DNA of 64,000 bases from CALJXB01 sp965225935 (GCA_965225935.1 CBDDCC010000013.1:186001-250000); one strand, 5' to 3'. Shown: positions 1 to 9,002, numbered from the stretch's first letter. A program made the numbers and translations. Notes: generated by a model from the letters alone, not told the origin.

Positions 1-888
1 GAGCAGTGTTGCGGCATTGCCCGGATCACGTTTGCGGATTGCGAAGTAAAGGTTCGACAAGTAGGTGAGCTCGTCCTCGAATATGGGTTTCATGAGGCCT
101 TGGTCCACCCAAATGCGAGCGTAGTGGGCCGGCAGATATGCGATGAACTGTCCCGACAAGACCAGCATCGCCAAGCACTCCATATCGGTTGCCACCGCCT
201 TCACTTTATAGCTGAGGCCTCCAGGGTGCGCCCAGCCCTCCATGTGTCGTCGCGCCGCGAACGGAGCGGATTCCAGCATCTCCGTCGTGATCTCCCGCGC
301 GCGCCGGTGAAAAAACTCGTGCGTCGACCCGCAGTACAGCGTTTGGGGGTCATCGAGCATAATGGGTGTGAGTCGCAGTTGGTTGGGGCGCCGGAATATC
401 GGGAGAACCGCGGCGTCGAAGCGCCCATCGAGGAGGCCACGCACCAGGGCCTGCGGCGAGTCGATCTTCATCTTGAGGGTGATTCCGGGGGCATCGACGA
501 CGAACTGGCCCAATACGGTCCACCAGGGTGCCTCGGACATCGTCGCAACAGCGTCGACCATGCCGAGTTGAAAAGTGCCGACCAGCTGATCGTGAATATC
601 GCCGACTTCGCTGCGAAACCGATCCAGATCTGCAAACAGCGTTTCAGTCGCCTCATGGACGCGGATCCCGTGATTGGTGAGCCGAAAGCCGCCGCGGCCG
701 CGCTCGCAAAGCTTGACTCCGAGGCGCGCCTCGAGCTGGGCCATGCAGCCGCTGATCGTCGACTGTCCAATGTTGAGCTCGGTCTGTGCAGCGGTGAATC
801 CATTGTTGCGCACCACCGCCATGAAGGTCCGCAATAGCCGCAAATCGGCGTCTTGAAGGCTTGGGATCTGCAGGTGCCGCGTGGTCAT
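1..888 (-). CDS. LysR-family transcriptional regulator (3' end outside window)
   Basis: Reading leftward from the ATG at 888-886, the frame stays open to the window edge (296 codons). The N-terminus reads MTTRHLQIPSLQDADLRLLR and continues into a typical LysR winged helix-turn-helix (TAAQTELNIGQSTISGCMAQLEARLG, about residues 30-55), then a LysR substrate-binding domain (QLGMVDAVATMSEAP onward). LysR proteins normally have about 300 residues, so only a few codons are missing. It is divergent from the importer operon that begins at 1345 and is its likely regulator, with a candidate operator at 936-955. The effector cannot be predicted. Family assignment is secure. Confidence 0.9.
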   Translation of the reverse strand, partial: MTTRHLQIPSLQDADLRLLRTFMAVVRNNGFTAAQTELNIGQSTISGCMAQLEARLGVKLCERGRGGFRLTNHGIRVHEATETLFADLDRFRSEVGDIHDQLVGTFQLGMVDAVATMSEAPWWTVLGQFVVDAPGITLKMKIDSPQALVRGLLDGRFDAAVLPIFRRPNQLRLTPIMLDDPQTLYCGSTHEFFHRRAREITTEMLESAPFAARRHMEGWAHPGGLSYKVKAVATDMECLAMLVLSGQFIAYLPAHYARIWVDQGLMKPIFEDELTYLSNLYFAIRKRDPGNAATLL

Positions 889-935
889 GCACATAGACTC
901 CGCGAAGTTGCGCCGTAGCAACAATGATAGCTGTT

Positions 936-955
936 ACATCGACAACTGTCGATGT
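936..955. promoter_or_regulatory. 20-bp inverted repeat, candidate LysR operator
   Basis: ACATCGACA and TGTCGATGT are perfect 9-bp arms around a central AC. The site lies 47 bp upstream of the LysR start and about 390 bp upstream of the divergent ABC operon. LysR proteins commonly bind dyads in such divergent intergenic regions, so the role is inferred from position and symmetry. The rest of 889-1344 (456 bp) shows no gene-like reading frame. Confidence 0.5.
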
Positions 956-1344
956 TGGTGGGTGGCCAAACGCTGGCGGAGTCTTTGTGCTGGCGAAGGG
1001 TTGGATCGCGAGGCGATGGCAGCGGTTGGAGGGGGGACAGCGTTTCCGAGAGGAGACGCGCGTTACCGTGATTGCGCAGGGATCAACTGTGAAAGACAAC
1101 CGATGCTGCGGGGGCTCGGCTTATTCATCGTTCCGGCACGAAGTATGTTTTCCATCTGATCAATGGATAGTTTTGGCCGATCGTCCTATCAGATTGGGCA
1201 TCCGCTAGAGGCGGCCCGAGGGAGCGGAGCACGAGAAGAGCGGCTAACGCCAGGCTCCTGGGCCCATGCCCGCTTCGAGCCTAGAGGCTCGCGGGAGCGT
1301 TCACCTGTGACATGCAGTCCGGGTGCCAGAGAATGGAGGCAAGA

Positions 1345-2124
1345 ATGAAGGTCAACTTGTTCGCGTTCATGGTGGCGCTGACAATTGCGGCGCCGGCTGG
1401 TGCTGCCGATATGTCGATCAAGATGGGAAACGAGGGAACCTATCCACCCTTCAGTATGACGAATTCCGACGGCTCGTTGACCGGGTTAGAGCCGGATCTT
1501 GCGCGAGAGGTCTGTAAGAGGTTGGATGCGGATTGCGAGATCGTCGCCTACGAATTCAAGGCGCTGCTGCCGTCTTTGGTGACGGGCAAGATCGACATGA
1601 TCGTATCCCAATTGACTCCGAAGCCTGAGCGTCTGGAAAAGACCGAGTTCACCGATCCGGTGCTCACCAATCCGACCGATTGGATCGTGCCGATCTCGTG
1701 GGACGATCCCTTCGATGCCGAAGGCTTGTCGGGTAAGCGGATTGGCGGCATCAAGGGCTCTTGGTTCATTCCCCCGCTCAGAGATCTGGCGCCCGACGCC
1801 GATTTGAACCTCTACGACAACATCAACCAGATGGCGCTCGACCTGGAAGCGGGACGCATCGATTTGGTCATGGGCGGACGCATCAACTGGGCGAGGAAAT
1901 TCGCCGATAGCGACCTCGACAGCAAGTTCAAGCTGGTGTCGAACGACTCCTTCGATGGGGGCGACGAAGGACGCAGCTGGGCCGTTCAGAAAGGCAATAC
2001 CGAGCTCCGAGACAAGGTCAATGAGGCCCTTGTATCGATTTTCGAGGACTGCACCTACACGGAGATTCGCGAGAAGTATATCCCTGTCCCTGTCAGCGAC
2101 CGTGAGCCGGCGAACTGTACCTAG
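1345..2124 (+). CDS. ABC transporter substrate-binding protein, polar amino acid type
   Basis: A 259-residue periplasmic binding protein of family 3 (amino acids, opines). The start is set by AGGAGG-like GGAGGCAAG just before ATG 1345. A longer frame from 1312 lacks a site and would bury the signal peptide. MKVNLFAFMVALTIAAPAGA is a clean Sec signal with cleavage near Ala20. The mature protein opens with SIKMGNEGTYPPFS, the usual first ligand loop, followed by DLAREVCKRL and LVTGKIDMIVSQLTPKPER, all hallmark segments. It is the first gene of an operon with two permeases and three enzymes. The enzymes suggest a hydroxy- or D-amino acid or related imino acid as ligand, which is inference. Confidence 0.9.
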   Translation: MKVNLFAFMVALTIAAPAGAADMSIKMGNEGTYPPFSMTNSDGSLTGLEPDLAREVCKRLDADCEIVAYEFKALLPSLVTGKIDMIVSQLTPKPERLEKTEFTDPVLTNPTDWIVPISWDDPFDAEGLSGKRIGGIKGSWFIPPLRDLAPDADLNLYDNINQMALDLEAGRIDLVMGGRINWARKFADSDLDSKFKLVSNDSFDGGDEGRSWAVQKGNTELRDKVNEALVSIFEDCTYTEIREKYIPVPVSDREPANCT

Positions 2125-2148
2125 CAGCGGTCAGCGTATTGGGACCTT

Positions 2149-2194
2149 CGGTTGGTCGCTGCGCTTGAGATAAGTCGAGCCAAGCGACCAACCG
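2149..2194 (+). promoter_or_regulatory. 12-bp stem-loop between binding-protein and permease genes
   Basis: CGGTTGGTCGCT (2149-2160) and AGCGACCAACCG (2183-2194) are perfectly complementary around a 22-nt loop. The stem begins 25 nt after the binding-protein stop and precedes the permease at 2303. No long U-tract follows, only CTTTAT. Stems in this position usually protect the binding-protein mRNA or attenuate read-through, giving more binding protein than permease. Confidence 0.65.
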
Positions 2195-2302
2195 CTTTAT
2201 GAAGTCATCGGTCCTTTACCGTCGCTCGCTCTTCCCCTGGGGCCGATCTCGGGTCGGTCGAATGTACAGGACAGGTAATGCGGATTTCGCAAGGTTTGAC
2301 GC

Positions 2303-3028
2303 ATGTGGGCACTTCTTTTCGGTGAGGACGGCTGGACGCCGCAGTTGCTGCACGGCTTCCTCATCACCATGCTCGTCGCGTTCTCCGCCTATGCCTCTTC
2401 TTTTGTCGTCGGGATCGCTTGGTCGATGGCGGCATCGTCGAGGCGCCGGCTGGTCCGCTCGGTTTGGAAGGTTTACGCATCCATGGTGATGGGTGTGCCG
2501 CCGCTCCTTGTCATCTTCTTCGTATACTACAACCTTCCGGTTCTGCTGAGCGCCATCAGCGGCTTGAGTGTCGAGGTGACGCCCATGGCTGCCGGAATCA
2601 CGGCTCTTGCCATTGTCTACTCGGCCTACCTCGGCGAGGCCTTTCGAGGTGCCTATCTGGATATTTCGGCCAGGCAATTCGAGGCGGCGCGGTCGCTTGG
2701 ACTGAAACGCTACCCCATGTATCGCATCGTGATTTTACCGCAGGTCCTTCGCTTGGCGGCGCCCGCCTTGTCCAATATCTGGCTGATCGTGCTCAAGGAC
2801 ACGGCCTACGTGTCGTTGGTCGGTTTGACGGACATTGTTCGGGTGGCTTACGTCGCTTCTGGTACGACGAACCAGCCGTTTCTCTTCTTTATTGCCTCGG
2901 GTGCCGTGTTCGTTCTCCTGGCAATCGTCAGCGCCTATCTCATGCGTCGCATTGAGGAGAGACTGGACCGACCTTACCGGCAGGCCGACGACGCGAGGGG
3001 CGCCGCCGCGCAGACAGCCGCGGCCTAG
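2303..3028 (+). CDS. ABC transporter permease, HisM/ArtQ type
   Basis: A 241-residue inner-membrane protein with about five hydrophobic segments. It carries the EAA loop of ABC permeases (EAARSLG at residues 128-134, then RIVILPQVLRLAAPALSN), where the ATPase docks. Length fits the polar amino acid permease family. It lies 178 bp after the binding-protein gene, with the 2149-2194 stem in the gap, and 8 bp before the second permease. The two permeases would form the heterodimeric channel. No ATPase gene accompanies them. Confidence 0.9.
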   Translation: MWALLFGEDGWTPQLLHGFLITMLVAFSAYASSFVVGIAWSMAASSRRRLVRSVWKVYASMVMGVPPLLVIFFVYYNLPVLLSAISGLSVEVTPMAAGITALAIVYSAYLGEAFRGAYLDISARQFEAARSLGLKRYPMYRIVILPQVLRLAAPALSNIWLIVLKDTAYVSLVGLTDIVRVAYVASGTTNQPFLFFIASGAVFVLLAIVSAYLMRRIEERLDRPYRQADDARGAAAQTAAA

Positions 3029-3036
3029 GAAGCCAG

Positions 3037-3732
3037 ATGCTCTTCGACACCGCCCTTGCCATAAGACTGCTGCCCGACCTGCTGCAGGGTGCCGTGGTTA
3101 CGGTGGCCCTGATGGTACCGGTAATTGTGATCGGCCTCGTGGTATCGGTTCCTATAGGATTGGCGCGACTCTCGACCAAGCGGTGGATACGGTGGCCGGC
3201 TGAATGCTACACGACGGTCTTTCGGGGCGCCCCTTTGCTTCTCGTTCTCTACCTTATCTACAACGGTTTGGCGCAGGTCGGGTTGGTCCGCGACACGTTT
3301 CTCTGGGCATTCTTCAGGGAGCCGTTCAATTGCGCTTTGCTGGCACTGTCGATCAATCACTCCGCGTTCTTGAGCGAAATCTGGCGAGGCGGTTTCCTGG
3401 CGTTGCCGAGGGGACTGAGCGAAGCCGCATCGTCTCTCGGCCTGCCACGCTATGCCTACTTTGCCAAAGTCCAAATGCCCCTGGCATTTCGCTACGGATT
3501 CTCGTCTTACCGAAACGAGACGATCATGTTCATCAAGACGACTGCGGTGGTTGGCGCGATTACCGTTTTCGATCTCTTGGCCTTCGCGAACGACGCGGTC
3601 TTCTTGGAGTTCGATCCCTTCACGCCCTTTATCATGGCTGGGCTCTGCTACTGGTGCATGGTCCAAGCCATGCAATTCGGCTTCGACCGCTGGGAGCGGT
3701 CCCTATATCGGCACCTGCAGCCGGCCTACTAG
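3037..3732 (+). CDS. ABC transporter permease, HisQ/ArtM type
   Basis: A 231-residue polytopic protein and the partner of the upstream permease. Its EAA loop reads EAASSLGLPRYAYFAKVQMP. The N-terminal LLQGAVVTVALMVPVIVIGL and GAPLLLVLYLIYNG are typical of His/Glu/Gln/Arg-type permeases. The start ATG at 3037 follows an AGGA-containing site right after the previous stop. Next in the operon is an enzyme gene 37 bp downstream, where an ATPase gene would normally be expected. Confidence 0.9.
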   Translation: MLFDTALAIRLLPDLLQGAVVTVALMVPVIVIGLVVSVPIGLARLSTKRWIRWPAECYTTVFRGAPLLLVLYLIYNGLAQVGLVRDTFLWAFFREPFNCALLALSINHSAFLSEIWRGGFLALPRGLSEAASSLGLPRYAYFAKVQMPLAFRYGFSSYRNETIMFIKTTAVVGAITVFDLLAFANDAVFLEFDPFTPFIMAGLCYWCMVQAMQFGFDRWERSLYRHLQPAY

Positions 3733-3769
3733 CGGCCTGGCGGCACCGAAAGTCCTTGGGAGGATAGGC

Positions 3770-4555
3770 ATGCTAACGGAAAAGCAAATCGATAGGGCGG
3801 CCCACCTATTGGCCGATGCTCGGGTTCAGAATGCCGTCATTGACTGCATACCCGAGGATTGCCGACCGCGCAGCCTGAAGGAGGCTTATGCAGTGCAAGA
3901 GCGCTTCATCGAGGTTCTGGGATGGAGTGTCGGAGGTTGGTTCTGCGCCTGCACGAACCCCGTCATCCAGAAGATGCTGGGCCTCGACGAGCCCTATTAT
4001 GCACGCTTGCTCAAGGACTTCATCCTGGCGAGCCCGGCGACTCTCGAGGCTGCGAAGTTTCCGCCCATCCTGTTGGAGTGCGAGTTCGGTTTTCGTCTGT
4101 CCACTGACCTTCCGAGCCGAGCCGAGCCATATAGCCGATTGGAGGTGGAGGCCGCCGTTGCCTCGGTTCATCCGACGATCGAGGTCGTTGCTGGCCATTT
4201 GAAGGATTGGCCGGAACAGGGTGTGTTCTCAGTGATTGCGGACAATGGCACAGACGGTGCCTTGGTGTACGGAGCCGGCGTGACTGATTGGTGGTCCTTG
4301 GATCTGTCGAGCGTGGCGGTCACCTTGCGGGTGAACGGCCGCGTCGAACGCGAGGGCCTGGGTGCGAATGTGCTTGGCGATCCCTTCGAGGCTCTGGTTT
4401 GGCTTGCCAATGCACGTTCGCGGGACAGCGGCGGGTTGAAGGCCGGCGATATGCACAACACGGGAACGGCGACCGACATCTATTGGATCAATGCCGGAGA
4501 TGACGTCGTCGCCGAGTTTGTTGGCTTGGGGACGACTGAACTCAGTTTCGTTTAG
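3770..4555 (+). CDS. 2-keto-4-pentenoate hydratase / FAH-superfamily protein (MhpD-like)
   Basis: A 261-residue protein similar to 2-oxopent-4-enoate hydratases and decarboxylases of meta-cleavage pathways. The start ATG 3770 follows GGGAGGATA. An in-frame extension upstream overlaps the permease and is rejected. Family features are LDEPYYARLLKDF, ILLECEFGFRL (metal-binding Glu residues of the FAH fold) and a C-terminal LKAGDMHNTGTATDI like the GD-x-x-x-TG segment of MhpD. It sits between transporter and racemase genes, so an unsaturated or hydrated keto acid from imported substrate is plausible. The exact reaction is not determinable. Confidence 0.75.
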   Translation: MLTEKQIDRAAHLLADARVQNAVIDCIPEDCRPRSLKEAYAVQERFIEVLGWSVGGWFCACTNPVIQKMLGLDEPYYARLLKDFILASPATLEAAKFPPILLECEFGFRLSTDLPSRAEPYSRLEVEAAVASVHPTIEVVAGHLKDWPEQGVFSVIADNGTDGALVYGAGVTDWWSLDLSSVAVTLRVNGRVEREGLGANVLGDPFEALVWLANARSRDSGGLKAGDMHNTGTATDIYWINAGDDVVAEFVGLGTTELSFV

Positions 4556-4623
4556 TGGGGGAAAAGCGTCGGAAGAAACGAAGACGCCTTTTGAGTCGGG
4601 CGGATTTTGAGGAAAGGTTTGAT

Positions 4624-5661
4624 ATGCCAGGCAACTGCGCCATCGTTCGCACCGTGGATGTTCACATTGGAGGCGACGTTCACCAGATCATCATGTCGGG
4701 TGTGAAGTCACTGCCGGGAGACACGGTCGGAGAGCAGATGCAGTATCTCGAGTCCGAGGCGGACGGCTTGCGGCAGCTTCTCCTCCATGAACCGCGAGGC
4801 GGTCATCCGTCGCACTTTGCCGACCTTGTCGTGAGGTCCGGCCGGCCGGAGGCGGAAGCCGGGTTCGTGATCATGGAATACATGGGATATCCACTGTTCT
4901 CCGGGTCCAATACCATGGCAACAGCAATCGCGCTCTTGGAGGATGGGCATCTGCCCATGGCCGACGGACGCCGGGAGCTGGTGCTAGAGTCTCCTGGCGG
5001 CTTAGTCACCCTGATCGCCAACTGTCAGGACGGAAAGGTCGTCGACATCACCTACCAGCCCGACTCGACGGCCTACGTGGCGCAGAAGGGCGCCCGGATC
5101 GACGTGCCGGGGTGGGGCAGCATAGAGTTCGATGTGGTTTGGAGCGGTTGCTTCTACTCGGTGATCGACGGGCCGAGCTATGGCTTGGACATGGTCAAGG
5201 AGGAGGAGGCCAAGATGGGCGCTTTCGCGGAAGCCTTCATGGAAGCGGCGCGAGAGCAGGTATCCTACGAGCACTTCGAGTTGGGCGACCAAGGCCCGGC
5301 GGTCTTCGTCTTGTTCACTGCGCCGCCTATCAAGAGCGAGGATGGCATACTCGAGCGCCGTATCTCGCCGGTCGTCTATCCGCACTCCGTGTCTCGCTGC
5401 CCGTCGGGAACCGGGACGACGGCCGCCGTTGCTCAGTTGGTCGAGTATGGCGACATGCAGCAAGGCGATCCTCTACGCACGCGCTCGTGCTGGGACGTGG
5501 TGTTCGAGGGGGAATGCTACCACGTCGGCCCTCACGGCAGCGGTCTTGGCTGCCGCGTCGAGGTCAAGGGCCGGGGTTGGGTCATCGCGCGCAAGGAACT
5601 GATCGTCGACTTCGATGATCCCCTGACGCCATCCCAAGGCCTGGGCTCGGTGTTATTGTAG
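4624..5661 (+). CDS. Proline racemase-family protein with Ser at both catalytic positions
   Basis: A 345-residue member of the proline racemase / hydroxyproline epimerase / trans-3-hydroxyproline dehydratase superfamily. ATG 4624 has a GAGGAAAGG site; the frame could open at GTG 4555, but that N-terminus is Lys/Arg-rich and atypical. The fold is recognisable from VDVHIGGD, MSGVKSLPGDTVGEQMQYL and the two active-site blocks. In block one the canonical MCGHG is FSGSN (Ser93). In block two the canonical DRSPCGTGT is SRCPSGTGT (Ser261, with Cys259 two residues earlier). Known racemases use Cys/Cys and dehydratases Cys/Thr. Context with an Asp/Glu racemase homologue suggests imino or amino acid turnover. 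Function is uncertain. Confidence 0.8.
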   Translation: MPGNCAIVRTVDVHIGGDVHQIIMSGVKSLPGDTVGEQMQYLESEADGLRQLLLHEPRGGHPSHFADLVVRSGRPEAEAGFVIMEYMGYPLFSGSNTMATAIALLEDGHLPMADGRRELVLESPGGLVTLIANCQDGKVVDITYQPDSTAYVAQKGARIDVPGWGSIEFDVVWSGCFYSVIDGPSYGLDMVKEEEAKMGAFAEAFMEAAREQVSYEHFELGDQGPAVFVLFTAPPIKSEDGILERRISPVVYPHSVSRCPSGTGTTAAVAQLVEYGDMQQGDPLRTRSCWDVVFEGECYHVGPHGSGLGCRVEVKGRGWVIARKELIVDFDDPLTPSQGLGSVLL

Positions 5662-5725
5662 AACTGAGGCTGGCGCCGGGTCGGACTTTAGGAGACCCTC
5701 ACCTAGACTTTCTCGGGAGACGGCT

Positions 5726-6442
5726 TTGACGACATACAGATTGCTGCCGCAGCCTCAGGCCTATGGCTACAGGATCGGGATGCTGCTTCTCGATGAGGTC
5801 GAGACCCATGTGCCGGGCGACACGGCCCATGCGGGCACTTACGACTTTCCGGTCCTGTTCAAGGTGGTGGACGGCGCAACCGCAACTCGGGTCACCAATG
5901 GCGATCCGTCGTTAGAGGAGACGATCGTGACAGCGGCTCGGGAATTGGCGGCTATGGGCATAGCAGCGCTGTCCAGCAACTGCGGATTTATGATCCACTA
6001 TCAGGAGGCGGTTGCCAACGCGGTTAGACTGCCGGTTAGTTTATCGAGCCTGCTGCAGCTTCCACTCGTTCACCAGGCCGTTGGCCCGAACGGGCGAATT
6101 GCCGTTCTAACGGCCTTCCAGGATCGTCTGACCCAAGAGGTCTTGAGCAAAGCAGGCCTTCCAGCCAATGCGAAAGTCGCGGTTTCCAGTATCCAGGAGA
6201 CAAGAGAGTTCAAGAGTCTCGCGCAAGAAAATCTCGACTCGGCAAGCTTTGGTGAGCATCTCGTGGAAGCGACCGATGCGCTCATCGGTCAATACGGCGA
6301 TGTGGAAGCCGTGCTTCTGGAGTGCGCTGTTTTCACACCCTATGCCGACATCTTGCGGGAGCGATTTGGGCTGCCGGTCTTTGATTTCGTTTCTCTGGTG
6401 AGATATCTGGCGTCGACTGCAAGCTATCGGGAAACCGCGTGA
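5726..6442 (+). CDS. Aspartate/glutamate racemase-superfamily protein
   Basis: A 238-residue protein with the two-cysteine active site of the Asp/Glu/hydantoin racemase and maleate isomerase superfamily: Cys86 in ALSSNCGFM and Cys200 in LLECAVFTPYA. It starts at TTG 5726 after CGGGAGA; no ATG is available nearby in frame. The closing SLVRYL segment is family-typical. It ends the operon, 33 bp before a convergent dehydrogenase gene. Together with the upstream proline-racemase homologue it points to stereochemical interconversion of an imported amino or imino acid, but decarboxylase or isomerase activity is possible in this family. Confidence 0.75.
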   Translation: MTTYRLLPQPQAYGYRIGMLLLDEVETHVPGDTAHAGTYDFPVLFKVVDGATATRVTNGDPSLEETIVTAARELAAMGIAALSSNCGFMIHYQEAVANAVRLPVSLSSLLQLPLVHQAVGPNGRIAVLTAFQDRLTQEVLSKAGLPANAKVAVSSIQETREFKSLAQENLDSASFGEHLVEATDALIGQYGDVEAVLLECAVFTPYADILRERFGLPVFDFVSLVRYLASTASYRETA

Positions 6443-6475
6443 CCCAAGGGCTCACTTTCCGAGAACGGATTCCTG

Positions 6476-7537
6476 TCAGGATAAATTCGCGATCACGGCC
6501 TTGCCCAGTTCGCCGGTCGATGCGGTTCCTCCCAGGTCGGGGGTGAGGGCGGCACCGGCACCACAAACGGCATTCAAGGCGTTCTCAATGGCGGCCGCGG
6601 CCGTCGTTTCGCCGAGATGCTCCAGCATCATCGCGGCGGACCAGATCATCCCCATGGGGTTGGCGATATGCTGGCCGGCGATGTCGGGCGCCGAGCCGTG
6701 TACCGGCTCGAACATCGAGGGGTAGAGACCCTCGGGATTGATGTTGCCCGAGGGCGCGATGCCGATAGAGCCGGCGATCGACGGTCCGATCTCCGAAAGG
6801 ATGTCACCGAAGAGGTTCGAGGCGACCACCACGTCGAACCAATCCGGGTGCTGGATGAAGTGCGAGACGAGAATGTCGATATGGAAGCTGGCAGTCTCGA
6901 CATCCGGGTAATCTTGTAGCACGTCAGCGAAACGTTCGTCCCAGTACGGCATGGTGTGAACGATGCCGTTCGACTTCGTAGCCGAAGTGAGGTGCTTGCG
7001 TGGCCGGCCGCGGGCGAGCTCGAAGGCGTAGCGCAAAGTGCGGTCCACGCCTTGCTTGGTGAAGACGGATTCCTGGATCGCCATTTCCTGGTCCGTGCCG
7101 GCGTAGATTCGCCCGCCGATCTCGGAGTACTCGCCCTCGGTGTTCTCTCGTACGACTATCAGATCGATGTCCTCTTGGCCGCGGCCGCGCAGCGGCGACT
7201 GGATGCCGTCGAGCAGCCGGCAAGGCCGCAGATTGACATACTGCTGGAAGGCCCGGCGGATCGGGATCAGGAGGCCCCAGAGGGAGACGTGGTCCGGCAG
7301 CGAGGGTAGGCCGACGGCGCCTAGCAAGATAGCGTCGAAGGGCTTCAGTTGATCCACGCCATCCTCGGGCATCATCGCGCCGTGTTGCGCATGATACGCG
7401 CAGGACCAGGGAAACTCCTTCCACTCCATGGAAAAGCCATGGGCCGGTCCCAGGGCTTCGACGACGGCGATGGCCTCAGGCATGACTTCCTGGCCGATCC
7501 CGTCGCCGGGAATGACCGCTATGGCATGCGTGCGCAA
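6476..7537 (-). CDS. Tartrate / D-malate / isopropylmalate-type dehydrogenase
   Basis: An NAD-dependent beta-decarboxylating dehydrogenase of about 353 residues. I place the start at TTG 7537 (THAIAVIPGDGIGQEV near the N-terminus, GAGGGAG site upstream). A TTG at 7555 overlaps the preceding stop and has no site. Motifs: IPGDGIG, LRPCRLLDGIQSPL (substrate arginine), VVRENTEGEYSEIGG, the catalytic Lys/Asp region, GDILSEIG and EPVHGSAPDIAG (NAD loop). ENTEGEYSEIG with LRPC fits the TtuC/DmlA tartrate or D-malate group better than LeuB. It is last in the tct operon, so it probably oxidises a hydroxy-diacid imported by TctABC or formed after transamination. Confidence 0.85.
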   Translation of the reverse strand: MRTHAIAVIPGDGIGQEVMPEAIAVVEALGPAHGFSMEWKEFPWSCAYHAQHGAMMPEDGVDQLKPFDAILLGAVGLPSLPDHVSLWGLLIPIRRAFQQYVNLRPCRLLDGIQSPLRGRGQEDIDLIVVRENTEGEYSEIGGRIYAGTDQEMAIQESVFTKQGVDRTLRYAFELARGRPRKHLTSATKSNGIVHTMPYWDERFADVLQDYPDVETASFHIDILVSHFIQHPDWFDVVVASNLFGDILSEIGPSIAGSIGIAPSGNINPEGLYPSMFEPVHGSAPDIAGQHIANPMGMIWSAAMMLEHLGETTAAAAIENALNAVCGAGAALTPDLGGTASTGELGKAVIANLS

Positions 7538-7551
7538 AGTTCCGCTCCCTC

Positions 7552-8940
7552 TCAATCCAAGTGTCCGTTGGCGCGCGTGAAGGCGTAGGTATCCTCCAGG
7601 GTTCGCCCGAAGCGCTCAAGCAACTCGTCGACCTCCGCCTCGTTGATGATCAGTGGGGGGCACAAGGCGACGGAATCGAAGATGTTGCGAACGATCAAAC
7701 CTTGGTTGTGGCCGAGTTCGAAGAATTTGAGCCCAATCGCTCCCTTGGTGTCGAATTCCGCTTTGGTTTTCTTGTCGCGGACGAACTCGACGGCCGCGAT
7801 GAGGCCGACGCCGCGGACTTCGCCGACCAGCGGATGACTCGCGAAGCGTCGCAGGCCATCCTGCAAGCGCCGGCCGGAAACGACGGCGTTCTCGACCAGG
7901 CCTTGTTCTTCGATGATGGTGAGGCACTCGTTGGCTACCGCCGCAGCCACGGGATGACCCGACGCGGTTATCCCATGGGCGAGGACGCCAAGCTCCGCGC
8001 TGTTGTCGGCGATGCCTTGATAGAGCTCGTCGGTGATCATCAGCGCCGCCATGGGGATGTAGGACGAGGTAAGCTGCTTCGAAACCACGAGTATATCTGG
8101 CTCGATGCCGAACAGCTCGCTGGCGAACATGGTTCCGGTTCGCCCGAAGCCGGTAATGACCTCGTCGGCAATGACAAGGATGTCATGCTTGCGGCAGACC
8201 GACTGGATGCCGGGCCAGTACCCCTTCGGCGGAACGAACACGCCGCCGGACGCCATGATCGGTTCGCCGATAAAGGCCGCGACGGTCTCCGGTCCTTCCT
8301 TGAGCACTAGTTCCTCGAACTCTGCGATCAGGCGCTCGGTGAAGGCCGTCTCGGATTCTCCGTCCAAGGCGTAGCGGTAGTAGTGGGGGCAGGCGGTATG
8401 CAGGATGTTGGCGATCGGCAGATCGAAGTGGATATGATTCCGGGGGATTCCGGTTAAGCTTCCAGAGCCGATCGTGGAGCCGTGATAAGCGTTAAGGCGG
8501 GAGATGATTTTCTTCTTTTTCGGCCGCCCGCGGGCATTGTTGTAGTACCAAACCAGCTTCAAGACCGTGTCGTTGGCCTCGGACCCGGAGTTCGTGAAGA
8601 AAATCCGCGAAAAGGGGCGCGGCGCCATTCGTAGCAGGCGGTCCGACAGCTCGACGATCGGGTCATTCGATTTCTGGGCGAAGGTGTGGTAGTAGGGCAA
8701 CTTGTTCAGTTGCGCCGTGGCGGCATCGACCAGCCTTTTATCGCCGAAACCGACGGCGACGCTCCAGAGGCCGGCCAGAGCCTCGATGTACTCTGTCCCA
8801 GCGTCGTCATAGACGTATATGCCCTGACCGCGCTCTATCACGAGCGCCCCGTCGGATTCGAGGGCGCGGCAGTTCGTGAAGGGATGAAGAATCTGCTTGG
8901 CGTCTCTGGCGCTCGGGGAGTTCGGTCGTTCGACGTTCAT
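7552..8940 (-). CDS. Class III PLP aminotransferase
   Basis: A 462-residue omega-aminotransferase-like enzyme. The PLP lysine is Lys288 (VVSKQLTSSY), the pyridine-nitrogen aspartate is Asp259 (IADEVITGFGRTG), and FFTNSGSEANDT at 114-125 binds the phosphate. NAYHGSTIGSGSLTG is also characteristic of beta-alanine/pyruvate-type and diamine transaminases. It lies 62 bp after tctA and overlaps the alternative start of the dehydrogenase downstream. Imported substrate or a derived keto acid is probably transaminated here. Acceptor and donor are unknown. Confidence 0.88.
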   Translation of the reverse strand: MNVERPNSPSARDAKQILHPFTNCRALESDGALVIERGQGIYVYDDAGTEYIEALAGLWSVAVGFGDKRLVDAATAQLNKLPYYHTFAQKSNDPIVELSDRLLRMAPRPFSRIFFTNSGSEANDTVLKLVWYYNNARGRPKKKKIISRLNAYHGSTIGSGSLTGIPRNHIHFDLPIANILHTACPHYYRYALDGESETAFTERLIAEFEELVLKEGPETVAAFIGEPIMASGGVFVPPKGYWPGIQSVCRKHDILVIADEVITGFGRTGTMFASELFGIEPDILVVSKQLTSSYIPMAALMITDELYQGIADNSAELGVLAHGITASGHPVAAAVANECLTIIEEQGLVENAVVSGRRLQDGLRRFASHPLVGEVRGVGLIAAVEFVRDKKTKAEFDTKGAIGLKFFELGHNQGLIVRNIFDSVALCPPLIINEAEVDELLERFGRTLEDTYAFTRANGHLD

Positions 8941-9002
8941 TTGGTCCTCACTTCAGTGAATTGCCATCGGCCGGCGTCTCGGCCTCGGCTGTGCGGGGCG
9001 AG

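Noticed and set aside
100..837. 245-codon plus-strand frame at the left edge
   Set aside because: It is antisense to the LysR gene, which has clear helix-turn-helix and effector-domain sequence.
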